Part shown: one piece after another, positions 6,540 through 14,618 of the stretch
Layout of the letters: each line of letters opens with the position of its first letter
Position numbering within the stretch: the stretch's first letter is position 1
NCBI RefSeq assembly: GCF_036962705.1
Contig: NZ_JBALOQ010000017.1
Location: forward strand, 145,611 to 209,610
From: Ferdinandcohnia sp036962705
GTDB taxonomy: Bacteria; Bacillota; Bacilli; Bacillales; Bacillaceae_L
DNA: 64,000 bases
Direction of reading: 5' to 3'
Made by a program: the position numbers and the translations under genes
Notes under the pieces: generated by a model
What the model was told of the DNA's origin: nothing
The model's input: only the letters and a program-made list of their open reading frames with translations
Database searches by the model: none

Positions 6540-6602
6540 ACTAAACACCTCCAACATTGGCAATTCTTACATTAGCCATATTGTGGGCAATCAGCTTGAT
6601 GT

Positions 6603-6977
6603 TCATGCATTCTTCCATTCTAAAAATTCCAAGCGGTTCCCGAACGGGTCATGCGCGTAAAAGCGATTTGCACCTGGAAGGTTGTGGTCATCGATTACGT
6701 TCACGTTGTTGTTTTGAAGATGCTTTTTTAGGGCTTCCAGGTCCCCGATTTCAAACGCAGGATGCGCCTTTTTCGCGGGTACGAATGGTTCCTCAATGCC
6801 GATGTGAATTTGCACAAATCCATAGGCAAACCAAACTCCACCATTTTTACTTAGAGTCTCAGGTTTTTCAACTTCTTTGAAGCCTAAAATTTTACCGTAA
6901 AAGTAGCGCGCTTGGTCCTCGCTTCCTCTTGCCGCAGCAATCTGGATATGATCTATTGCTTTAATTGTGAATGTCAT
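6603..6977 (-). CDS. VOC-family (glyoxalase/bleomycin-resistance fold) protein, 124 aa
   Basis: Two beta-alpha-beta-beta-beta halves are visible: IDHIQIAAARG at the N-terminus and FYAHDPFGNRLEFLEW at the C-terminus, the signature of the vicinal oxygen chelate superfamily. His in DHIQI and Glu in RLEFLEW are the expected metal ligands. Length fits a one-domain VOC protein acting as a dimer. The start has GAGGGGG upstream. The substrate cannot be inferred; such proteins range from lyases to dioxygenases and antibiotic-binding proteins. Confidence 0.85.
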   Translation of the reverse strand: MTFTIKAIDHIQIAAARGSEDQARYFYGKILGFKEVEKPETLSKNGGVWFAYGFVQIHIGIEEPFVPAKKAHPAFEIGDLEALKKHLQNNNVNVIDDHNLPGANRFYAHDPFGNRLEFLEWKNA

Positions 6978-7070
6978 GTTAATCCCCCTCTTTGGTAAGA
7001 TACTTTAATCGTACTTTATTTCAGGGGTTAACTAAATTTGGTTAATTTTATGTATTTACATAAGATTTGC

Positions 7071-7493
7071 TTATTCTTCTGGATATGTTTCTTTTAAAAA
7101 CTTTATAGTTTGTGTGATGAACTCCTCTAAAACTTCAACATCAACATCCGCGATTTTATTGATATACACACAACCTTTTCCTGATGTATGTTTACCGAAA
7201 TTTTCAAGTAACTCCTTGCGCTTTGTTTCACTAGTTGTAAAATACAAACTAATTTTCGCCTTGCGTGGTGAAAAACCAACAAGTGGCGCATCTCCCTCAT
7301 GACCGGTGGCATATTTGTAATGGTATGAACCAAACCCAATAATGCTCGGCCCCCACATTTTTGCTGGGTACCCAGACATTTCTGTAAAAATATCTAATAG
7401 TTTATATGCGTCTTCTCTCTTTTTCAGGTTGTCGACTTTTTCAATGAATTCAATAACACTTGCGTCGTTTTCTTTTGTTTTTAATTCGTACAT
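7071..7493 (-). CDS. DUF1801-domain protein, 140 aa
   Basis: The segment with KMWGPSIIGFGSYHYKY and SPRKAKISLYF is the typical core of DUF1801 (YdhG-like) proteins, which have an iron-chaperone-like fold in solved members. AAGGAGG precedes the ATG. It stands alone, with the phased-repeat array directly upstream of its promoter region at 7581-7680. Biochemical function is not known. Confidence 0.85.
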   Translation of the reverse strand: MYELKTKENDASVIEFIEKVDNLKKREDAYKLLDIFTEMSGYPAKMWGPSIIGFGSYHYKYATGHEGDAPLVGFSPRKAKISLYFTTSETKRKELLENFGKHTSGKGCVYINKIADVDVEVLEEFITQTIKFLKETYPEE

Positions 7494-7580
7494 TATTTTG
7501 ACCTCCTTGGTAGTAGTAGGATTGACATTAATTATTAATTCAAGACGTTGTGGGGAGATTCCTGCTTTTGTGAATTGCTT

Positions 7581-7680
7581 AAAACAGTGTTTGTGGATTT
7601 AAAACAGTACTTATTTATTATAAACAGTAAAATTCTATTAAAAACAGTACTTTTAAATTTAAAACAGTAAAGTAAAGATA
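7581..7680 (+). repeat. Phased repeat array 1: five 20-bp units with core AAACAGT
   Basis: Units begin at exactly 7581, 7601, 7621, 7641 and 7661. The first 8-9 bases are nearly invariant (four times AAAACAGT, once TAAACAGT); the other 11-12 bases are AT-rich and variable. The exact 20-bp period puts all cores on one face of the helix. The array lies just downstream of the NERD gene and points toward it. A matching inverted array lies on the gene's other side. Confidence 0.85.
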
Positions 7681-7701
7681 ATAATATATTCAGTAGAAAA
7701 G

Positions 7702-8685
7702 CTAGAAAATTCGCCAAGGATTATCCGGCAACTTATACACTCTATTACGAAAATTCCCCTCGTATTCTAGGTTTAAAGATAAAAGTATGTTTTTTGATGC
7801 CGTTATTGAGTCCATATCTAAAAATTCACGTAACTTTCTGTTCGTGATGGTGTTTCCAATTAGAAGATAATAGTCAATGATTGCATCTAGATAAGCAGTT
7901 TTAGTGGAATTTTGACATGAAGGGCAATACCATTTTCTTTGGATTCGCTTCATCGCAACGCTCCCACACTTTTTACATCGAACACCCATTATTAATTCAT
8001 CCACAGAAATCTTATATTGTTCTAGAATGTTGACATCATGTGGAGTATGTTTCTTTAAGAGTAGTTTTGACATTTTTTGAAGTTGCGTCTTATCAAACTT
8101 TTCTTCCCGATTCCTCTTTTTAAATAACTCCATTTTTGAGAGAAAGCTTGGGCTTTTAATTACTTTTTGATAATGTTTGAAATCGGTGCTTGCTGAAATA
8201 ATCGAATTTGGATTTGTGAAGACTACTAGGGTTTCAATAGGGATTGTGGAAAATTTGAGGGTTTCAAGGAGTTTATCAAGCTGTAATTGATGCCTGTTGA
8301 TTTGTGCGACAGGGCAGTGATATGATTTTTTCAAATCTTTGTAGGTTTGGATTAATTGGTCAAACTTGCCATCAAAATATAATTCTCCTCTATAATTTTT
8401 TGCATCGATAATTAATAGGAATGTGGGACTAATTAAAAGTATGTCAAGTTCAAAAAAGTGCTCTCCGGAGATGTCTGGAAGACGAAGGTTGTTGAAGATA
8501 AAGTAATTATTTTCATTCAGAAAGGTCAAATAGTATTGTAAAGATTGTTCGCCACGGTAACCTGACATCCTTCGACCAAATTCATCGCTAAGTTCTTGAT
8601 ATTTTGGGTGAGATTCTGACAATCTTCCTATTAATGCTTCTAATTTTCTTAGTCTTAATGGTATTTCCAATTCTTTTTTGATCAT
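7702..8685 (-). CDS. NERD-domain (nuclease-related) protein with zinc ribbon, 327 aa
   Basis: The start at 8685 has AGGAGC seven bases upstream; an ATG at 8691 is too close. Residues about 45-165 form a NERD domain, a PD-(D/E)xK-like nuclease fold. GYRGEQSLQYYL supplies the helix glutamate, and FELDILLISP followed by LLIIDAKNYRGE supplies D...DxK. A zinc ribbon follows (CKKCGS...YCPSC, near residues 235-260), then a helical C-terminus. NERD proteins are predicted nucleases, often carried on plasmids and mobile DNA. Both flanks carry convergent 20-bp repeat arrays about 20 bp (3' side) and 95 bp (5' side) away, an arrangement that suggests the protein and repeats belong together. Confidence 0.8.
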   Translation of the reverse strand: MIKKELEIPLRLRKLEALIGRLSESHPKYQELSDEFGRRMSGYRGEQSLQYYLTFLNENNYFIFNNLRLPDISGEHFFELDILLISPTFLLIIDAKNYRGELYFDGKFDQLIQTYKDLKKSYHCPVAQINRHQLQLDKLLETLKFSTIPIETLVVFTNPNSIISASTDFKHYQKVIKSPSFLSKMELFKKRNREEKFDKTQLQKMSKLLLKKHTPHDVNILEQYKISVDELIMGVRCKKCGSVAMKRIQRKWYCPSCQNSTKTAYLDAIIDYYLLIGNTITNRKLREFLDMDSITASKNILLSLNLEYEGNFRNRVYKLPDNPWRIF

Positions 8686-8779
8686 TTGCATGCTCCTATG
8701 CCTTTTATATAAATCTTTTTTCTACAAAAATAGCAAAAAACCTTTAACCTAGAAAAAATAGTCTGAGATTTTGTTGAAG

Positions 8780-8880
8780 TAAATCATTTACTGTCGATAA
8801 TTTTGTAATACTGTTTATATTCTAAAATTCACTGTTTATAATTACCAAACTCTGTTTTTAATTCATTTTTACTGTTTTTA
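8780..8880 (-). repeat. Phased repeat array 2: five units with core AAACAGT, inverted relative to array 1
   Basis: Read on the minus strand, the ACAGT cores end at 8871, 8851, 8831, 8810 and 8790, so the period is 20, 20, 21 and 20 bp. One copy ends in ACAGA and the last is CGACAGT. A sixth, strongly decayed unit may follow at about 8760-8779. The array lies upstream of the NERD gene and points toward it, mirroring array 1. Confidence 0.85.
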
Positions 8881-8887
8881 GCCTTAA

Positions 8888-9241
8888 TCACTCAAATATC
8901 CACCAGTATGCCACAGCAAATATCACCAATAATATAACCACTTCATACAGAAAAAGGATATATTGTTTCTTTTCTCGTTCATATTTCCAGTGCATGAATG
9001 CGCGGAACAAATTAATGATCGCGAAGAAACTAATCATATAAAGGAAAATATAATCCAAAGCAAACCAAATGCCTACAAAATAGACGACAAAAAGTGCTAT
9101 TTCAATTAGAGTTTGGACTTTATTGACCGAACGTGCCCATCCGCTTCTTTTTTCGATATCAAACTTTCTTCGTAATAAGGCTTCGCCTGTCCATCCAATT
9201 AAAAATGTTACTAAAGCAAGAATAATCAATTTTAAAATCAT
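8888..9241 (-). CDS. DUF4181-family membrane protein, 117 aa
   Basis: Four hydrophobic helices are visible (residues about 1-20, 45-62, 66-83 and 97-114), with RRKFDIEKRSGWARSVNKVQ between the first two, the pattern of the DUF4181 family found in Bacillus. The start has AGGGGG upstream. Its stop lies only 8 bp from array 2, so the repeats fill the region between it and the NERD gene. Function is unknown. Confidence 0.75.
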   Translation of the reverse strand: MILKLIILALVTFLIGWTGEALLRRKFDIEKRSGWARSVNKVQTLIEIALFVVYFVGIWFALDYIFLYMISFFAIINLFRAFMHWKYEREKKQYILFLYEVVILLVIFAVAYWWIFE

Positions 9242-9350
9242 CGTCTATACCCCCTGTCCTATTATTTTAACATATTTTGGAACACCATATAAATAAATCC
9301 AACCGCTTATGGTAAAACTAAGAACACGATTTAAGACGTAGGAGGCGAGA

Positions 9351-11015
9351 TTGTTGGAGAACGGATTGTCCATTTTTGCACTTGGTGGGATTAATGAGAT
9401 TGGGAAAAATATGTATGTGGTGCAGTATGATGATGATATTTTTGTGATTGATTGTGGGGGGAAGTTTCCTGATGAGAGCCTGCTTGGGATTGATTTGATT
9501 ATTCCGGACCTGACCTATTTGGAGGAAAATCGGGAGAAAATTCGCGGGATGCTGGTTACACATGGGCATGAGGATCATATTGGTGGGATCCCATATTTTC
9601 TAAAAAAGCTCAATGTGCCAATTTATGCGACTCGGTTTACGCTTGGTTTAATTGAATTGAAGCTGACGGAACATCGTCTTCTTGCGGATACCAAGCTAAT
9701 TCCGATTGACTCCAATTCTAAGCTAGAGTTCGGCAAAATAATAGTTTCCTTTTTCAAGGTAAATCATAGTATTCCGGATTGTCTCGGAATTGTGTTTGAT
9801 ACGCCCGAAGGCAAGGTCGTTCATACCGGAGATTTCAAGTTTGATTTGACGCCAGTGAATGACCAGCATTCAGACATTCATCGGATGGCTGAAATTGGGC
9901 GTGAGGGTGTGCTTGTTTTATTATCTGAGAGTACGAATGCGGAGCGCCCTGGGGCAACTCCGACTGAGTTAAAGGTTGGGCATGTGATTGAGGAAGCTTT
10001 TATGAAAGCAACCAGAAAAGTCTTTGTGTCAACGTTTGCTTCGAATATTAGTCGTGTCCAGCAGGTTGTTGAGGCAGCTATGAAAACGAATCGAAAGCTC
10101 GCACTTCTTGGAAGAAGTATGGTGAATGTCGTGGATGTTGCGGTTGAGCGTGGCTATCTCCACATTCCGGATGGCATGCTGATTGATGCCCAAGAGGTGG
10201 AGAGTCTTGCGCCAGAGAAGGTTTGTATATTATGTACCGGAAGTCAAGGAGAGCCGATGGCTGCGCTTGCTCGTCTTTCGAATGCGAGTTACAGGGATGT
10301 GCATATTCTCCCTGAAGATACAGTGATTCTAGCGGCAGGGCCAATTCCAGGTAATGAAAAAAATGTATCACGCATCATCGATAATTTGTTTCAGCTCGGG
10401 GCGGTTGTTTTATATGGAGGAAGCGCAACTGGAATGCATGTTTCCGGCCATGGGTTTCAGGAGGAGCTCAAGCTTATGCTGACTTTAATGAAACCGACTT
10501 ATTTTATCCCGATTCATGGGGAGTATCGGATGCTTCATCAGCACAAGTCACTTGCGGTCTCCGTCGGAGTGGAGCCTGAAAATGTTTTTATCATTCAAAA
10601 TGGCGATGTGGTTGATGTTAAACATTCAGAGGCCCGTCAAACTCGGAAAATCCCTTCTGGCGATATATATGTGGACGGGATTGGTGTCGGGGATGTCGGA
10701 GATATTATTTTGCGTGACCGTAAGCAGCTGTCTGAGGATGGCATGGTTGTCATTGTTGTCACGCTTAGTAAAAGAGACCAGAAAATCCTGTCGGGACCGG
10801 ATACAATTACGCGCGGTTTTGTGTTTAACAGGGATTCTGAAGTGCTTTTACGGGAAACAAACCGGCTTGTAAAAAAAGCAATTCTTGACCTTCAGAGTGA
10901 AAACAGATATCAGTGGAACACGATGAAAAAGGAGATTAAAAAGTCGGTGGGGCAATATTTATTCGCACAAACGAAACGTAAACCGATGATTCTTCCGTTT
11001 ATTATCGAAGTATAA
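9351..11015 (+). CDS. RNase J-family ribonuclease (J1/J2-like), 554 aa
   Basis: This is a metallo-beta-lactamase/beta-CASP ribonuclease of full family length. Visible motifs are THGHEDHIGG (about 70-79), NHSIPD, HTGDFKFD, SGHG and PIHGEYRM; the C-terminus ends KRKPMILPFIIEV like B. subtilis RNase J1 and J2. The start is a TTG pair after AGGAGGCGAGA. It contains SESTNAERPG, mixing J1-like and J2-like features, so it may be a third paralogue rather than the housekeeping rnjA. It processes or degrades RNA from the 5' end in known members. It is monocistronic with its own terminator. Confidence 0.9.
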   Translation: MLENGLSIFALGGINEIGKNMYVVQYDDDIFVIDCGGKFPDESLLGIDLIIPDLTYLEENREKIRGMLVTHGHEDHIGGIPYFLKKLNVPIYATRFTLGLIELKLTEHRLLADTKLIPIDSNSKLEFGKIIVSFFKVNHSIPDCLGIVFDTPEGKVVHTGDFKFDLTPVNDQHSDIHRMAEIGREGVLVLLSESTNAERPGATPTELKVGHVIEEAFMKATRKVFVSTFASNISRVQQVVEAAMKTNRKLALLGRSMVNVVDVAVERGYLHIPDGMLIDAQEVESLAPEKVCILCTGSQGEPMAALARLSNASYRDVHILPEDTVILAAGPIPGNEKNVSRIIDNLFQLGAVVLYGGSATGMHVSGHGFQEELKLMLTLMKPTYFIPIHGEYRMLHQHKSLAVSVGVEPENVFIIQNGDVVDVKHSEARQTRKIPSGDIYVDGIGVGDVGDIILRDRKQLSEDGMVVIVVTLSKRDQKILSGPDTITRGFVFNRDSEVLLRETNRLVKKAILDLQSENRYQWNTMKKEIKKSVGQYLFAQTKRKPMILPFIIEV

Positions 11016-11038
11016 CCCTCCGGTCGGAGGGTTATTTC
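11014..11038. terminator. Bidirectional terminator between RNase J and TPR genes
   Basis: AACCCTCC (11014-11021) pairs with GGAGGGTT (11026-11033) around GGTC. It serves the converging RNase J gene and the TPR gene, whose stop lies at 11037. Confidence 0.75.
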
Positions 11039-11510
11039 ATTTCCAAGTTTCATCCAGCTTATCAGCGTAAAATTCGATGGCTCGTTTGTACCTTTGTATG
11101 GACGTATCACTCGATGTCTCAGTCAAACCTTTTAAAAGAATTTCCATTGCCTCCTGATGTCGGTCAAGATTGTAGAGTACCATTGCGTAAAAGGCCTTTA
11201 TCGCGTGATTTTCAGGAAATAGCTCAATCCCTTTGGATAGAGTCGTTTCGGATTTTTCATATTCTCCGAGCGTTCGATAGGTGCTCCCTAATCCAAGTAA
11301 GGCCCCTTCCAAATCTTCATTCTGTAAACCTAGCTCAATTGCCTTTTCATAAAAAGGGGCAGCTTCGGATTCCAGCCCTAACACATCAAAGCTCCAAGCT
11401 ACCTGATAGTTTAGCTGAGGGTCTTCGGGGGCAACCTTCACCAACATCAAAAGCCGTTCGTTTGATTCTTTGAGTCTGCCCTCTTTTCTAAGTTGTAGGG
11501 CGTGATTCAC
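11037..11510 (-). CDS. Tetratricopeptide-repeat protein, 157 aa
   Basis: About three TPR units are visible (for example LNYQVAWSFDVLGLESEAAP and GSTYRTLGEYEKSETTL), each with the small/large residue pattern of the family. No signal peptide. The GTG start overlaps the stop of the isochorismatase-like gene by 4 bp, so the two are translationally coupled. It probably mediates protein contacts; a partner is not evident. Confidence 0.8.
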   Translation of the reverse strand: MNHALQLRKEGRLKESNERLLMLVKVAPEDPQLNYQVAWSFDVLGLESEAAPFYEKAIELGLQNEDLEGALLGLGSTYRTLGEYEKSETTLSKGIELFPENHAIKAFYAMVLYNLDRHQEAMEILLKGLTETSSDTSIQRYKRAIEFYADKLDETWK

Positions 11511-12037
11511 TTTTGATATGCCTCCTGATATTCCTCGAGATAAAGGACCTCAATTGCTTCCGACCAGTTAAGTACAGTTCCGACAAAGTCCTGAATATCG
11601 AGTCCCTTCATCTCATATGTTTCATCGGTATTCGTTGTCCCAGTCGCATCTTCCACAAAGGTTACTTTGTAGCCTCGATCATATCCCGAAATTGCTGTAA
11701 ACATGCAGCAGAATTCGGTTTCAAAACCTGTTATGAAAATATGATTAACTCCTAATTGCTCTAGAATGGATGAAAGATTCGTCTGAAAAAAGGCACTTGG
11801 GGTTTCTTTTTCAACAACATAATCAGCGAAGTCCCTGACTGATTCGTGAATCTCAGAACCGTTCGAATTTCTGTGAAGTGGATTCTCTTCATTTTTGCCA
11901 AAATGTCTCACCATAATTACCGGCAGGTTTTTCGCTTTAAAATCCTGAATGATTTGTTGAATTTTATTTAGTTCATGGCTGAAATCTTTAAAATTCACCA
12001 TACCATTTTGGACATCAATTACTAATAATGCTTGCAT
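11507..12037 (-). CDS. Cysteine hydrolase, isochorismatase-like, 176 aa
   Basis: The isochorismatase-like triad is present: Asp8 in LLVIDVQNGM, Lys77 in VVEKETPSAFF and Cys110 in GFETEFCCMFTA. Length is typical of the nicotinamidase/isochorismatase hydrolase superfamily. A good AAGGAGAGG precedes the start. It forms a two-gene unit with the TPR protein and follows a VOC gene by 3 bp. The substrate is not predictable from sequence; N-carbamoyl or amide compounds are typical of the family. Confidence 0.85.
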   Translation of the reverse strand: MQALLVIDVQNGMVNFKDFSHELNKIQQIIQDFKAKNLPVIMVRHFGKNEENPLHRNSNGSEIHESVRDFADYVVEKETPSAFFQTNLSSILEQLGVNHIFITGFETEFCCMFTAISGYDRGYKVTFVEDATGTTNTDETYEMKGLDIQDFVGTVLNWSEAIEVLYLEEYQEAYQK

Positions 12038-12040
12038 ACT

Positions 12041-12448
12041 TTACCCTCTCCTTTTAAAAGTTGGACTAAGTTCGCTCCAGACATCAAATTGGTTGCCATC
12101 TGGATCTCTAAATACAAAATTGTTCCCGGCATGGCCACGGTCTTCGATTTCCCCGACCGTGATATGACGTTCCTGAAACTCATTATGTAAATTCTCTAAA
12201 GCTTGCAAACCATCAACCTCAAAGGTTAGCAAAAATCGTTCAAGTCCTTTTACATCAATGAAATTTGAGGTTTGTCCTTCCGGTGCTGCAACAAGGAAAA
12301 AACTTTGATCCGCTAAATCAAGAATTGCTTTGTCCTCGTCCATATAGTTCAGTGTTGCCCCAAGGTTTTCTGTGTACCAGGTGGCAGATTGCTGAACATT
12401 AGTAACTGGTAGATAGGTGGTTCCAACACGTAGGAGTATTTGTTTCAT
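12041..12448 (-). CDS. VOC-family protein, 135 aa
   Basis: TYLPVTNVQQSATWYTENLG at the N-terminus and FVFRDPDGNQFDVWSEL at the C-terminus identify a two-half VOC domain. RBS AAAGGAGG. It lies immediately upstream of the cysteine hydrolase, with only 3 bp between them, giving an apparent VOC-hydrolase-TPR operon. Enzymatic activity and substrate are unknown. Confidence 0.8.
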   Translation of the reverse strand: MKQILLRVGTTYLPVTNVQQSATWYTENLGATLNYMDEDKAILDLADQSFFLVAAPEGQTSNFIDVKGLERFLLTFEVDGLQALENLHNEFQERHITVGEIEDRGHAGNNFVFRDPDGNQFDVWSELSPTFKRRG

Positions 12449-12471
12449 TTTAGGGGCTCCTCCTTTTTATT

Positions 12472-12617
12472 TCATTCTTTTTCTTCCGTTCTCCCCATTG
12501 TTATGTCATCAAACGGCGTGTATTCATTACTAGGCATTTTTTCTTACGAACTACTTTAAAAATAGACAAACTTATGGTTACGCCTAGGATGGTGAGAAAA
12601 ACAAAAACAAATGTCAT
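12472..12617 (-). pseudogene. DUF3951-like small membrane protein gene, split by a frameshift at A6
   Basis: A frame with AGAGGGTG upstream starts at 12617 and gives a hydrophobic helix (residues 3-20) ending VVRKKK. It then leaves the family at a run of six As and stops at 12501. The continuing family sequence, SNEYTPFDDITMGRTEEKE, is read in the other frame, opening at an ATG at 12537 and ending at 12472. Joining the two gives the whole DUF3951-type protein. One missing A (mutation or sequencing error) or slippage on the A-run would explain it. Confidence 0.6.
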
Positions 12618-12702
12618 GGACACCCTCTCCATTTCGCAATGGAATTCGATATGTATAAATTCGCGATTTGCCCTCATTTCCCTTCAATTCTTTTCCAGTT
12701 CT

Positions 12703-12739
12703 AAAAAAAAGAAGCCACATCCTTTATTGGACAGGCTTC
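12703..12739 (-). terminator. Terminator of the GNAT-SRPBCC pair
   Basis: GAAGCC (12711-12716) pairs with GGCTTC (12734-12739), with inner pairing and an eight-base T-run on the minus strand. Confidence 0.85.
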
Positions 12740-12746
12740 TTACGGA

Positions 12747-13226
12747 TTATTTGGTTAGATTGTTGATAGCTTCGACGTATTGTTCGTATAAAGGCTCCCA
12801 CTGTAGTTTACGGTTTTCCACTTGTTTGCCATCTAGTAAAACGCCTATGACATCTAGACATACATGCCATCCCGCTAAGTCTCTTGGCGTTTGGTCGGTA
12901 AGCTTTGTGATTGTCTCAATTAATAGTAGCTTACATCCTTCCTGCTCAGAAGTAAGCTCAAAGCGAACACTGTCATCTGCCCAAGTGAATTCTAACACAG
13001 AACGATCGCTTAAGTCTGTGATAGTCATTTCCTCGAAGGTTCCATCTCCCATATCAAAAAGGATAAGGCCACCCTTTCTGAGATCATCTACCTTTAATTC
13101 TGCAAACCATGTTGGTAGTTTTTCGTTGTCGGTAAGCATCGCCCAAACTTCATCGACTGAATGAGGATAATGTCGTTCAAAAGTTGCTATGTAATTTGGT
13201 TCGTTTTTTGTAAGAGTTGCGAGCAT
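12747..13226 (-). CDS. SRPBCC / AHSA1-like domain protein, 159 aa
   Basis: The start at 13226 follows ATAGGAGGCACATC; an earlier in-frame ATG lies inside the GNAT gene. FERHYPHSVDEVWAMLTD...LPTWFAEL is the standard START/AHSA1 opening, and GWHVCLDVIGVLLDG lies near the C-terminus. Such proteins have a hydrophobic cavity for small ligands. It overlaps the end of the preceding acetyltransferase gene by 40 bp and shares its terminator, so they form one transcript. Confidence 0.8.
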   Translation of the reverse strand: MLATLTKNEPNYIATFERHYPHSVDEVWAMLTDNEKLPTWFAELKVDDLRKGGLILFDMGDGTFEEMTITDLSDRSVLEFTWADDSVRFELTSEQEGCKLLLIETITKLTDQTPRDLAGWHVCLDVIGVLLDGKQVENRKLQWEPLYEQYVEAINNLTK

Positions 13227-13741
13227 GATGTGCCTCCTATTGTTAGAATATCTTCCCATCCGTATACCGCTTCTTTTAGAATTCTCCCGCCGATTTCTAC
13301 TTCAACGGTATCTAGTTTGCGAGCTCCAAGTGCTTCGTAAAATAGACAGGATTTGTTTTCTTCCAATACTAATACTAGCATTGTATTTATTTTCTTGTCC
13401 AAAAGTTGATTTACAACAGGGACTACTAACTTTTTACCCAAGCCTTGTCCTTGATATTCTTGAAAAATATAGATGGCGTAGAGCTCACCCTGATAGTTTT
13501 CATAATTTCCACTGCGCTCTTTTCCACCACATGCAAATCCCACGATTTCTCCTTGTTCATTTTCCGCTACAATAACATGTCCATTCGGAATTCCTCTTTT
13601 CCACATCTTTTCCCTAGATTCATAGGATAATTGATCAAGAAATTCATCGGGAACGATTCCGGAATAGGTCGTTCTCCAGCTATCAACATGTACTTTGGCG
13701 ATGCCTTTTGAATCGGATAAAATTGCTTTTCTTATTTTCAT
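13187..13741 (-). CDS. GNAT-family N-acetyltransferase, 184 aa
   Basis: The acetyl-CoA loop is visible as YQGQGLGKKLV (near residues 97-107), with YAIYIFQEYQ before it and LFYEALGARK after it, all GNAT hallmarks. The N-terminus KIRKAILSDSKGIAKVHVDS is also typical. Family members usually end near YGWEDI; here the frame continues for 17 more residues into the next gene, so the original stop may have been lost. Acceptor substrate unknown. Confidence 0.8.
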   Translation of the reverse strand: MKIRKAILSDSKGIAKVHVDSWRTTYSGIVPDEFLDQLSYESREKMWKRGIPNGHVIVAENEQGEIVGFACGGKERSGNYENYQGELYAIYIFQEYQGQGLGKKLVVPVVNQLLDKKINTMLVLVLEENKSCLFYEALGARKLDTVEVEIGGRILKEAVYGWEDILTIGGTSCSQLLQKTNQIT

Positions 13742-13750
13742 AATGTCCTC

Positions 13751-14212
13751 CTATTTTACTTCTAATGCGAAGGCATAAAACGCATCCCCGTTTGAAACAT
13801 TCTCCTCTTTTTCATCCATCCACCAAACTCCATAAGAATAGTAGTACACACCTTTTTCCTCGGGAGCTGTAAATCGGTGATTTTCTACTTTCACTTCAGT
13901 CTCATTGTCACCAGTGTAATATGCTACATGCACTTCATTTGGCATTGGTTCATAATCCATTACTAAAGTAATTTCTTCACCAGGGTGTACAACAATTGGC
14001 TCTTTTCCTTCTAAAAGTGCTTCGGGTCCTGCTGTGTCAACGCATGTACTGCTCCAGCAATATGTTCCAAGAACTGTTGGATATGTTTCATTCCCAATTT
14101 GAATGTTCGTTTCAGGTGGTTTGCTTCCTGTAAGCTTACTTGAATTATTACCTCCACAACCTGCAAGTGTAATCAATATTCCTGATAGAAATACAAGCAA
14201 CCATTTTTTCAT
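13751..14212 (-). CDS. Hypothetical lipoprotein, 153 aa
   Basis: I choose the ATG at 14212, after GGGAGGACTCAGA. The signal peptide MKKWLLVFLSGILITLAGCG has a lipobox LAGC, so the mature protein is lipid-anchored outside the membrane. The mature part is acidic, with GTYCWSSTCVD holding a possible disulphide and aromatic beta-strand repeats (GVYYYSYGVWW). No catalytic motif seen. Confidence 0.7.
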   Translation of the reverse strand: MKKWLLVFLSGILITLAGCGGNNSSKLTGSKPPETNIQIGNETYPTVLGTYCWSSTCVDTAGPEALLEGKEPIVVHPGEEITLVMDYEPMPNEVHVAYYTGDNETEVKVENHRFTAPEEKGVYYYSYGVWWMDEKEENVSNGDAFYAFALEVK

Positions 14213-14356
14213 TCTGAGTCCTCCCATTGTGTGCTTTTACTAAATTGACGAAACCTTCAAAAAAATGTTACACATTTTGAAACCAAATCGCTTATTTTTT
14301 CGTATATTTGGTATAATGGAATATATATGATGAAACGGGTGTAGGGAGGTCATTTG

Positions 14357-14581
14357 ATGACGGGTATAGTTGCGGTTGTCATGGTATTTTCAATTCCACT
14401 AGTTGCGATTATTACGAGCCACTTTCAAACACAATCAAAATACAAACAAAAAATCATTCAGGATGAATTGGAGTTAGAAAAGCTAAAGCATGAAAATTAC
14501 TTGCTTGAAACAGCGAAAATGCGTGTCGAGCTTGAAAAAATGAAGCTAGAAGCCCCAAAGGATGAGACGAAAATAATTTAA
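14357..14581 (+). CDS. Small membrane-anchored coiled-coil protein, 74 aa
   Basis: ATG at 14357 follows GGGAGGTCA. Residues about 4-22 form one hydrophobic helix. The remainder is a highly charged heptad helix (ELELEKLKHENYLLETAKMR) exposed on one side. The shape resembles PspB-type or divisome accessory peptides, but there is no sequence match I can name. Monocistronic with its own terminator. Confidence 0.65.
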   Translation: MTGIVAVVMVFSIPLVAIITSHFQTQSKYKQKIIQDELELEKLKHENYLLETAKMRVELEKMKLEAPKDETKII

Positions 14582-14585
14582 GAGG

Positions 14586-14618
14586 GAACACCCAATTTTT
14601 GAGGGTGTTCTTTATTTT
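14586..14618. terminator. Terminator, probably bidirectional
   Basis: GAACACCC (14586-14593) pairs with GGGTGTTC (14603-14610), followed by TTTATTTT on the plus strand. It separates the coiled-coil gene from the converging ASCH gene. Confidence 0.8.

Noticed and set aside
7581..7680. CRISPR array
   Set aside because: The conserved part is only 8-9 bp and the variable part 11-12 bp; real CRISPR repeats and spacers are over 20 bp, and no cas genes are near.
10078..10872. Open frames inside the RNase J gene
   Set aside because: Both are shadows of the conserved RNase J coding frame.
12574..13164. Plus-strand open frame of 196 codons
   Set aside because: Antisense to the SRPBCC gene, serine-rich shadow without a start site.
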